NCBI GenBank assembly: GCA_022449455.1
Contig: JAKUPL010000004.1
Span: forward strand, 233,393-297,392
DNA length: 64,000 bases
From: Alcanivorax sp.
GTDB taxonomy: Bacteria > Pseudomonadota > Gammaproteobacteria > Pseudomonadales > Alcanivoracaceae
Direction of reading: 5' to 3'
Below are positions 41,146 through 47,975 of this stretch, in pieces (position 1 is the first letter of the stretch; every line of letters begins with the position of its first letter). The translations under genes were made by a program, and so were the position numbers. The notes beneath the pieces are model-generated. The model did no database searches. It was not told the DNA's origin and saw only the letters and a program-made list of their open reading frames with translations.

Positions 41146-42042
41146 TCAATCCCGCGCCGGCGGTAAAAACGCCGGGGGCGGCTGGTGACGACCGTGCGGC
41201 AGCTGCTCCGGGCGCCAATGGGCGCGGGCCCAGGCCAACTGCTCGTCGACCCCGGCGCCGGCCAGCTCGCCCTGCGGACGCAGGCCGACACAGCCCAGCG
41301 CGGCGAACAGGGCGGCGGACGGGCGGGCCGCGTCCAGCGCCGCGGCGCCGGCGGACTTGCTCATCTTGCCACCGGCCGGATCCATGATCACCGGCAAATG
41401 GGCATAACGGGGCGCCGGCGCCCCCAGACACTGCAACACGCGCTGTTGGCGCAGGGTGGATGCCAGCAGGTCGCTGCCGCGCACCACATCGGTGATGCCC
41501 TGGTCCGCGTCGTCCAGCGCGCAGGCCAGTTGATAGGCGAACAGGCCGTCCCGGCGCCGGATCACGAACGGTCCTCCTTCCCGGGCCAGATCGGCGCATA
41601 CCCGCCCCTGGATGCGGTCCTCGAAGCAGACCTGGCCATCCGGCACGGTCAGGCGCACCGCCCGGTCGGGGCCGGGTGGTTGCGCCACGGCCGGGCCGGG
41701 ATGGATATTGTCCAGGGCCTGAAGCTGCTTGCGGGACAGGGTGCAATGGAAAGCGAAGCCGGCGGCCAGCAATCGCGCCACCGCATCGGCATAGGCCGGA
41801 CCACGCCGGCTTTGATACAGCGGTGTGTCATCCCAGTGCAGGCCGAAGCGGTCCAGTTGATGGAGGATGGTGTCCACGGCGCCGGGCTGCTGGCGGGGCG
41901 GATCCAGGTCGTCCACCCGCAGCAGCCAGCGCCCGCCGTGATGGCGGGCGTCCAGCCAACTGGCCAGGGCCGTTACCAGGGAGCCGAAATGCAGCGGCCC
42001 CGACGGCGTGGGCGCGAATCGCCCGACGTAACGGCGGCTCAC
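41146..42042 (-). CDS. gluQ: Glutamyl-Q tRNA(Asp) synthetase GluQRS
   Basis: Truncated GluRS paralogue that attaches glutamate to queuosine 34 of tRNA-Asp. GTG start at 42042 overlaps the dksA stop as GTGA, giving VSRRYVGRFAPTPSGPLHFG; 298 aa. It keeps the HIGH-like loop (APTPSGPLHFGSLV), LLRVDDLDPPR and the KMSKS-like GGKMSKSAGAAALD (about residue 230), and lacks an anticodon domain as expected. The Cys-X-Cys...Cys zinc ligands of E. coli GluQRS are not present: the region reads FHCTLSRKQLQALDNIHPGP with one cysteine. The dksA-gluQ pairing is conserved in gammaproteobacteria. Confidence 0.95.
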   Translation of the reverse strand: MSRRYVGRFAPTPSGPLHFGSLVTALASWLDARHHGGRWLLRVDDLDPPRQQPGAVDTILHQLDRFGLHWDDTPLYQSRRGPAYADAVARLLAAGFAFHCTLSRKQLQALDNIHPGPAVAQPPGPDRAVRLTVPDGQVCFEDRIQGRVCADLAREGGPFVIRRRDGLFAYQLACALDDADQGITDVVRGSDLLASTLRQQRVLQCLGAPAPRYAHLPVIMDPAGGKMSKSAGAAALDAARPSAALFAALGCVGLRPQGELAGAGVDEQLAWARAHWRPEQLPHGRHQPPPAFLPPARD

Positions 42043-43283
42043 CCCGCCAGTTGTTTTTCCTTGATTTCCGCCAGCTCCTTGCAGTCGATGCACAGCTCAG
42101 CGGTGGGGCGGGCCTCGAGACGACGGATGCCGATTTCCACGCCACAGGCTTCGCAGAAGCCATAGTCGTCCTTGTCGATCTTATCCATCGCCTTCTCGAT
42201 TTTCTTGAGCAGCTTGCGTTCCCGGTCGCGGGTACGCAGTTCCAGGGCGAATTCCTCTTCCTGAGTGGCCCGGTCGGCGGGATCGGGCAGGTTGGCCACT
42301 TCATCCTGGAGGTGGTGCATGGTGCGATCGGCTTCCTCCATCAATTCCTGGCGCCAGGCCAGAAGAATCTGACGGAAGTGCGCGCGTTGGGCTTCGTTCA
42401 TGTACTCCTCGCCGTCCTTGGGCACGTACGGCATAAAACCATGAATAAGCGTTTCCGCCTTGCTGGCGGTGGAGGGGGATTTGTTCACCTTGGATGTCAC
42501 CTGATTGGAAGATGGAGAACGGGTTGAAGCCCGGTTCGGGCTTCCTGACGCCGTCCTGGCGGCCCGGGAGGGACGCTGAGGTTCGGTGGTCCGGGCCGCC
42601 GGAGCGGCGGGTCGGGTCGCGGCCTTTTTGGGGGCCGCGGCCGGAATCGATTTTGCCGGCGCGCTCTTGGCGGCCGGGCGGGTGCTTTTCGGCCCGGCCT
42701 TGGCGGCGGGCTTGCGGGTGGTGGCGGCTTTTTTCGTCGGCGCTTTGCGGGTGGTGGCCGTGGCCTTCCCGGGCGCGGTTTTTGACGCCGCGGTTTTCTT
42801 CGCCGGCGCTTTCTTCGTCGCCGCCTTTTTCGCCGTGGTCTTGGTCGCCTTCACGGCGGCCTTCTTCACGGTGGTCTTCTTGGCCGGGGTGCGGGCGGTG
42901 GCGGCGGTTTTGCGAGCGGCGGCGGTTTTGCCGGCGGCGGCTTTTTTGGTCGCTGCTTTCTTCGCCACGGCTTTTTTCACCACGGCTTTCCTGGCCGTGG
43001 CCTTTTTGGCGGCGGCCTTCTTCGGTGCCGTTTTCTTCGTCGCGGCTTTTTGGGGAGTGGCTTTCTTCGGCGATGCTTTTTTGGGAGACGCTTTTTTCGG
43101 TGAAGAAGAGCTGGCGGCTCTGGCCGGGCTCTTCACCGCGCTCTTTTTAACGGCGGCTTTTTTGGCGGCCGTCTTTTTGACGGCGCCGCTTTTGGCCACG
43201 GTGCGTTTGGAGGCAGTGCTTTTCGCCGCGCTCTTTTTGCTGGCCGTGCTTTTTTTGCTTTTGCTTTTGCTTCCGGTGGCCAT
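42039..43283 (-). CDS. dksA: RNA polymerase-binding factor DksA with a long histone-H1-like N-terminal tail
   Basis: Works with ppGpp in the RNA polymerase secondary channel during the stringent response. The C-terminal 136 residues (279-414) are a complete DksA: coiled coil with tip LPDPADRATQEEEF (conserved Asp pair and Ala), RTRDRERKLLKKIEKAMDKI and the four-Cys zinc finger CEACG...CIDC. The first 278 residues are low-complexity Lys/Ala/Thr with KKAA, KKTA, AKKA and PAKK repeats, like histone H1 or AlgP tails, giving 414 aa against about 150 usually. ATG at 43283 with GGGAG upstream. The tail would be strongly basic and probably DNA-binding. The repeats may vary in length between strains. 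Confidence 0.93.
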   Translation of the reverse strand: MATGSKSKSKKSTASKKSAAKSTASKRTVAKSGAVKKTAAKKAAVKKSAVKSPARAASSSSPKKASPKKASPKKATPQKAATKKTAPKKAAAKKATARKAVVKKAVAKKAATKKAAAGKTAAARKTAATARTPAKKTTVKKAAVKATKTTAKKAATKKAPAKKTAASKTAPGKATATTRKAPTKKAATTRKPAAKAGPKSTRPAAKSAPAKSIPAAAPKKAATRPAAPAARTTEPQRPSRAARTASGSPNRASTRSPSSNQVTSKVNKSPSTASKAETLIHGFMPYVPKDGEEYMNEAQRAHFRQILLAWRQELMEEADRTMHHLQDEVANLPDPADRATQEEEFALELRTRDRERKLLKKIEKAMDKIDKDDYGFCEACGVEIGIRRLEARPTAELCIDCKELAEIKEKQLAG

Positions 43284-43575
43284 TTTGATCAACTCCCTTA
43301 ACATAGTCGCAACTCGCTATCCTGGGCTTCCCCGAATGAGGGCTGGCCTGGCGGGGCGCCCGGCGAGTGCCGCCTCGGGACGGACGATAGTGTAAGCTTC
43401 GACCTTACCGTTTTAGTGCGACCCTTGTCACCATTGCCGCCGGCGCCCCATGGACGGACCGGCGCCGGCGCGAGGCGCGGCGATTATAGCCGAGCCGCGC
43501 GGAACCACCAGCCCCGCGCAAGGCCGAAGCGACGAAGGTATAGCAAAGCTTTCCCCCCGGAAAAAGAGGTTTTTC
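43284..43575. other. Divergent intergenic region between dksA and the aminotransferase
   Basis: 292 nt holding the promoters of both genes. It contains GC-rich stretches with GGCGCCGGCG-type palindromes around 43440-43475 and AT-richer tracts near each start (43284-43310 and 43535-43575). I could not assign -35/-10 boxes with confidence. An in-frame extension of the aminotransferase to 43450 exists but has no homology-like sequence. Confidence 0.4.
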
Positions 43576-44811
43576 TTGACTGGCACGAATTCCACCGCGC
43601 CCGGCGAGGGCCGGTCAGACGACTCCCGCTCCCCGGTTGGCGGCGGCGCGCCGCTTTCCGAGTTGGCCCGGCGGACGCCCCCTTTCCATGTCATGGCGCT
43701 GCTGGAGCGCGCCCAGACCCTGCAGGCGCAGGGCCGGGACATTCTTCATCTGGAGGTGGGCGAACCGGATTTTCCCTGTCCGGCGCCGATCATGGCCGCC
43801 GCGTCGGCGGCCCTGGAGCGTGGCGATACGCGCTACACGCCGGCGGCGGGGCTGCCGGCTCTGCGCGAGGCCATTGCCCTGGACTATCGCCGCCGGCTGG
43901 GCGCCCCGGTGACCGCCGAGCAGGTGGTGGTGACGCCGGGCGCGTCCGGGGCTCTGCAGCTGGTGATGGCCGCCCTGCTCAATCCCGGTGACGAAGCGCT
44001 GCTCTGCGACCCCGGTTACCCCTGCAATCGTCAGTTCGTAACCCTGGCCGGCGGCGTGCCCCGTCCGCTGACGCTGGATGCGGCGGAACAATTCCGCCTC
44101 AGCCGCGAACGGCTGGCCGCCCAGTGGAGCGAGCGCACGCGGCTGGCGATGGTGGCGAGCCCGGATAATCCCACCGGCAATCGTCTGGACGGCGCCGAGC
44201 TGGCGGAGATGGCGCGCTGGTGCGCGGGCCGGCAGGGCACCCTGGTGGTGGACGAGATCTACCAGGGCCTGTGCTACGACGCATCGGCGGACACGGTACT
44301 GCGCCACGGCGACGAGGCGGTGGTGATCAACAGCTTCAGCAAGTATTTCGGCATGACCGGCTGGCGGTTGGGCTGGCTGGTGGCGCCCCGGGCGCTGGTG
44401 CCGGCCATCGAACGGCTGGCCCAAAACTGGTTTCTGGCTCCGGCCACGGTGGCTCAGCACGCGGCGCTGGCGGCGTTCGATGAGGAAACCCTGCTGATCG
44501 CCGAACAGCGCCGGCAAATGCTGGAGCGGCGCCGCACCCTGCTGACGGAATCGTTGCCGGCTCTGGGGTTGCCGGTGGTGGGCGGCGCCGAAGGTGCCTT
44601 TTATCTGTATCTGGACGTCAGCGCTCATACCGATGACAGCTTCGCCTTTTGCCAGGATCTGCTGGAAAAGGCCGGGGTGGCCCTGACGCCGGGGCTGGAC
44701 TTCGGCGCCAGCCATCAGCCGGAGCGCTATCTGCGCCTGGCGTATACCTGCGATGAAGCCCGGTTGCGCGAGGCGTTGCGGCGCATCGCCGATTACCTGG
44801 AGCGCTCGTGA
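43576..44811 (+). CDS. PLP-dependent aminotransferase (class I/II)
   Basis: Fold type I aminotransferase; substrate not predictable. The start chosen is TTG at 43576 because AGAGG lies 6 nt upstream; the conserved protein begins around PLSELARRTPPFHVMALLER, so a later start is possible. About 411 aa. It has LHLEVGEPDFPCPAPIMAAA, PDNPTGNRLDGAEL (Asn of PLP site), VDEIYQGLCYD and the PLP lysine in INSFSKYFGMTGWRLGWLVAP. Pseudomonas has a closely similar gene next to dksA. It overlaps sfsA by 4 nt (GTGA). Confidence 0.9.
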   Translation: MTGTNSTAPGEGRSDDSRSPVGGGAPLSELARRTPPFHVMALLERAQTLQAQGRDILHLEVGEPDFPCPAPIMAAASAALERGDTRYTPAAGLPALREAIALDYRRRLGAPVTAEQVVVTPGASGALQLVMAALLNPGDEALLCDPGYPCNRQFVTLAGGVPRPLTLDAAEQFRLSRERLAAQWSERTRLAMVASPDNPTGNRLDGAELAEMARWCAGRQGTLVVDEIYQGLCYDASADTVLRHGDEAVVINSFSKYFGMTGWRLGWLVAPRALVPAIERLAQNWFLAPATVAQHAALAAFDEETLLIAEQRRQMLERRRTLLTESLPALGLPVVGGAEGAFYLYLDVSAHTDDSFAFCQDLLEKAGVALTPGLDFGASHQPERYLRLAYTCDEARLREALRRIADYLERS

Positions 44812-45533
44812 AGTTCGAGCCGCCCCTGCAGGCGGTCACCCTGCTGCGCCGCTATAAACGGTTTCTGGCCGATGTGCGGCGGCCGGACGGTGAGGAGCTC
44901 ACCGTGCACTGTCCGAATACCGGCTCCATGAAGTACTGCGTGTTGCCCGGGGTGGAGCAGCCGGCGCTGATTTCCGACAGCGGCAACCCCAAGCGCAAGT
45001 ACCGGCACACTCTGGAAGCGGTGCAGGTAGCCCACGGCCACTGGGCCGGGGTCAATACCGGCCGCACCAACGCGCTGGTGGCGGAGGCGGTGCTGGCGGG
45101 ACGGGTGCCGGAGCTGGATCCCGGTGACGGCGTCGAGCGGGAGGTGGTGTTCGGCGACAGCCGCTTCGATCTGGCGCTGGGGGCGCGCGCCGCGCCGCAC
45201 ACCTACATTGAAGTGAAGAACGTGACCCTGGGCCCGGGACCGGACGATCCGGACCACGGTGAAATCCGCTTTCCCGATTCGGTCACCGAACGGGGCCAGA
45301 AGCACCTGCGTTCGCTGATGGCGGTGGTGCGCGGTGGCGGCCGGGCGGTGCTGTTCTTCTGCGTGCAGCACAGCGGCGCCCGCCAGGCCGGACCGGCGGA
45401 TCATATCGACGCGCGCTACGGCCAGCTGTTGCGCGAGGCGGCGGCGGTCGGGGTGGAGGTGCTGGCCTGGCGTACGCGCATGGCACCGGACGGTTTCGAA
45501 CTGGACGCCCCGGTGCCGGTGACGCTGGACTGA
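44808..45533 (+). CDS. sfsA: DNA/RNA nuclease SfsA family protein
   Basis: Family first named for sugar fermentation stimulation; later described as nucleic-acid binding or nuclease-like, role uncertain. GTG start overlapping the previous stop as GTGA. The 241-aa protein matches throughout: LLRRYKRFLADVRRPDGEEL, VHCPNTGSMKYCVLPG (about residues 31-46), WAGVNTGRTNALVAEA, the PD-(D/E)XK-like YIEVKNVTLG, FPDSVTERGQKHLRSLMAV and LFFCVQHSGA. It is convergent with srkA, with only 5 nt between stops. Confidence 0.95.
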   Translation: MKFEPPLQAVTLLRRYKRFLADVRRPDGEELTVHCPNTGSMKYCVLPGVEQPALISDSGNPKRKYRHTLEAVQVAHGHWAGVNTGRTNALVAEAVLAGRVPELDPGDGVEREVVFGDSRFDLALGARAAPHTYIEVKNVTLGPGPDDPDHGEIRFPDSVTERGQKHLRSLMAVVRGGGRAVLFFCVQHSGARQAGPADHIDARYGQLLREAAAVGVEVLAWRTRMAPDGFELDAPVPVTLD

Positions 45534-45538
45534 ACGCC

Positions 45539-46525
45539 TCAGCCGCGATCTTCCCGGGTCAGTGCGTCCAACTGCTGTTCCAGATCGTTGAGATGGTCCT
45601 GCCAATAGCGCGGTGACTCGAACCAGGGAAACGCCGGCGGGAAGGCCGGGTCGTCCCAGCGCTCGGTCAGCCAGGCGCTGTGGCGCAGGATGCGCCGGGT
45701 GCGCAGCGGCTCGATCAGGCGGCGCTGGGCCCAGGGAAACGGCAGAAAGGTTTCGTAGCCCTCGGCCAGCACCCGCAATTGCTGCTGGTTTTCCAGATGG
45801 TCGCCGGAGAGCAGCATCCACAGGTCCTGCATGGCCGGTCCGCGCAGACTGTCGTCCAGATCCACGAAATGCGGTTTGTCGTCGCGCCACAGAATGTTGC
45901 CGGTGTGGCAGTCGCCGTGCACGTTGATGGCGGTCCAGCTCTGATCACGCAGCCGTTCGGTCATCGCTTCCAGCAGGGCGGCGCTGAGATCCCGGTAGCG
46001 GCCGGCGAAGTTGGGGTCCACCACGCCGTTGTTGATGTAGTCCGCCGCCGCGCGGCTGTCGGCGACCATGTCCAGCACCGGGCGCGCCTGGAACGGCCGG
46101 TCGTTGCCGGCGGCGTGCCAGCGCGCCAGGGTACGCCCGAGCAGGCGGAGATGGTCGTCGTTATCCAGTTCCGGGGCGTGGCCGCCCTGGCGCGGAAACA
46201 CCGCGAAGCGGAAGCCGGCGTGCACGAACAGGGTGTCGCCGGCGGCGTTGGCCAGCGGCGCCACCACCGGCAGGTCCTGGTCGCGCAGAAACCGGCTGAA
46301 GGCGTGTTCTTCAAGAATCTGGGCGTCGCTCCAGCGTGCCGGCCGGTAGAACTTGGTCACCACCGGCTCGGCCTCTTCCAGCCCCACCTGATAAACCCGG
46401 TTCTCGAAGCTGTTGAGCGCCAGCAGGCGCCCGTCGGTGACGAAGCCGGCGCCGTCCACGGCGTCCAGGATCACGTCCGGCGTCAGATCATCGAACGGGT
46501 GATGCCCGCCGCCGCCCTGATTCAC
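45539..46525 (-). CDS. srkA: SrkA/YihE-type stress-response protein kinase
   Basis: Choline/aminoglycoside-kinase fold Ser/Thr kinase, reported to protect E. coli against stress-induced death. GTG at 46525 overlaps the Rieske stop (GTGA); 328 aa. PFDDLTPDVILDAVDGAGF at the start, FENRVYQVGLEEAEPVVTKF (Lys of ATP site), catalytic loop NVHGDCHTGNILW (about residue 205) and metal motif HFVDLDDSLRGPAMQDLW are clear. Last gene of a three-gene unit with 4-nt overlaps. The gene order with Rieske and PfkB partners is not one I know from E. coli. Confidence 0.92.
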   Translation of the reverse strand: MNQGGGGHHPFDDLTPDVILDAVDGAGFVTDGRLLALNSFENRVYQVGLEEAEPVVTKFYRPARWSDAQILEEHAFSRFLRDQDLPVVAPLANAAGDTLFVHAGFRFAVFPRQGGHAPELDNDDHLRLLGRTLARWHAAGNDRPFQARPVLDMVADSRAAADYINNGVVDPNFAGRYRDLSAALLEAMTERLRDQSWTAINVHGDCHTGNILWRDDKPHFVDLDDSLRGPAMQDLWMLLSGDHLENQQQLRVLAEGYETFLPFPWAQRRLIEPLRTRRILRHSAWLTERWDDPAFPPAFPWFESPRYWQDHLNDLEQQLDALTREDRG

Positions 46526-46863
46526 GCCGGCGCTCCCACCGGGCCCACCCAGACCGTATCGTCGCGCACTTCCAGCGGCACCGCGGTGAGCGCCTCGCCG
46601 CTGCAGGGCCCGGACAGGCAGTGGCCGTTTTCCGGCTCGAACAGGGCTCCGTGGTTGGCGCACACCAGGAAGCGGCCGTCGTCGTCCATGAACTGGTCGG
46701 GCATGAAGTTGAGTTCGATGCCCAGGTGCGGGCACCAGTTCAGGTAGGCGTGGAACTGACCGTCGAAGCGCACCACCACCACCGACTGGTCGCCCACCTG
46801 AAACTCCCGGGCGCTCTCGTGGGGGACGTCCTCCACCGCGCACACCGCGTGCTGGCCGCTCAT
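46522..46863 (-). CDS. Rieske [2Fe-2S] ferredoxin-like protein
   Basis: Small soluble electron carrier or enzyme accessory; partner unknown. The 113-aa protein starts at ATG 46863 (ATGA overlap with the PfkB gene). It has the Rieske cluster ligands CPHLG (about residue 42) and CANHG (about 65), i.e. C-x-H...C-x2-H, with NGHCLSGPCSGEALTAVPLEVRDD completing the fold. No transmembrane helix or Tat signal, so it is cytoplasmic and not a bc1 Rieske subunit. Similar to NirD/BphF-type single-domain Rieske proteins. Confidence 0.9.
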   Translation of the reverse strand: MSGQHAVCAVEDVPHESAREFQVGDQSVVVVRFDGQFHAYLNWCPHLGIELNFMPDQFMDDDGRFLVCANHGALFEPENGHCLSGPCSGEALTAVPLEVRDDTVWVGPVGAPA

Positions 46864-47864
46864 TGGCCGAGCACCCGACGGCGGATTTCCAGATGCGCCT
46901 CCGCCGGCAGGCGCGGTCCGAATTCGAGGATCAGGCGCGCGCAGGCGGCGCTGGCCAGACGGCCGGCGGTGGGGAAATCGTGCCCCTGGGTAAGCGCGTA
47001 GAGAAAGGCCCCCGCGAACATATCGCCGGCGCCATTGGTGTCGATCGGCTTCACCGGCTCCGCTTCCACATAATGGCTGGTCTCGCCGTCCCACAGCAGG
47101 GCACCACGGGCGCCCAGGGTCATGGCCAGGCCGTTGCAGATCGGTTTGAGCGCTTCCAGGGCCGCCTCCGGCGAATCGGTGCCGGTAAAGCCCAGGGCTT
47201 CCGCCTCGTTGCAGAACAGCAGATCCACGCCGGTGCCCAGCATGTCCACCAGGCCGTCGCGGAACAATTGCACCATGGCCGGGTCGGAAAACGTCAGCGA
47301 GGTCCGCACGCCATGCTTTTCCGCCAGTTCGCGCAGGCGCACGGCGGCGGCGCGGCCGCTGTCGGAGCTGACCAGATAGCCTTCCAGGTACACGTAATGG
47401 GAGGCGGCGATGGCGTCTTCGTCCAGCTCGGCCTCGCTCACCGTCTGCGAGATGCCCAGAAAGCTGTTCATGGTGCGTTCCGCGTCCGGAGTGATCATCA
47501 CCAGGCATTTGCCGGAAGTGCCGGCCTCGCGTTGGCCGCCCATGTTGGTGTCGACGCCGGCGGCGCGCAGGGCGTCCACGAAGAAGGTGCCGGTGTCGTC
47601 ATCGGCGACCTTGCAGGCGTAGTAACCACGGCCGCCGAAGTAGCGGGTGGCCACCACGGTGTTGCAGGCGGAACCGCCGCAGGTGTGATGGTGCGGCTCG
47701 GCCTCGCCGGCCAGGGCGGCCAGCAGCTCGCGCTGGCGGGCCTCGTCGACCAGGGTCATCAGGCCCTTGCCCAGATCCATGCGGGCGAGGAAGTCGTCGC
47801 TGACCTCGATTTCGGTATCCACCAGGGCGTTGCCGATGGCGTAAACGTCGTATTTCTTCTCCAT
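46860..47864 (-). CDS. PfkB-family carbohydrate/adenosine kinase
   Basis: Ribokinase-superfamily kinase; similar proteins are annotated as adenosine kinase. The 334-aa sequence has MEKKYDVYAIGNALVDTEIE at the N-terminus (substrate-site D in ALVD), GGSACNTVVATRYFGGRGYY (GG switch), and PfkB signature 2 DTNGAGDMFAGAFLYALTQG with catalytic Asp (about residue 275). Adenosine versus another nucleoside or sugar is not decidable by eye. First gene of the kinase-Rieske-SrkA unit, divergent from mrcB across 111 nt. Confidence 0.9.
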   Translation of the reverse strand: MEKKYDVYAIGNALVDTEIEVSDDFLARMDLGKGLMTLVDEARQRELLAALAGEAEPHHHTCGGSACNTVVATRYFGGRGYYACKVADDDTGTFFVDALRAAGVDTNMGGQREAGTSGKCLVMITPDAERTMNSFLGISQTVSEAELDEDAIAASHYVYLEGYLVSSDSGRAAAVRLRELAEKHGVRTSLTFSDPAMVQLFRDGLVDMLGTGVDLLFCNEAEALGFTGTDSPEAALEALKPICNGLAMTLGARGALLWDGETSHYVEAEPVKPIDTNGAGDMFAGAFLYALTQGHDFPTAGRLASAACARLILEFGPRLPAEAHLEIRRRVLGQ

Positions 47865-47975
47865 GGAGACTCCGAACGGGTTGGCGAAGGCGCCTATTAT
47901 GGTGACGCCATGTAACAGTGTAAAACCGGAACCCGGTCCGTAGGCGGTTCCCCTGACTCTCTCTATACTCGCGCC

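Noticed and set aside
42300..43250. Repetitive GC-rich block that resembles a tandem-repeat or CRISPR-like array.
   Set aside because: The repeats are degenerate Lys/Ala codons in one uninterrupted frame that leads into DksA. There are no spacers.
43450..43575. 42-residue N-terminal extension of the aminotransferase frame.
   Set aside because: No ribosome site near the ATG at 43450 and no family sequence; TTG 43576 has AGAGG in the right place.
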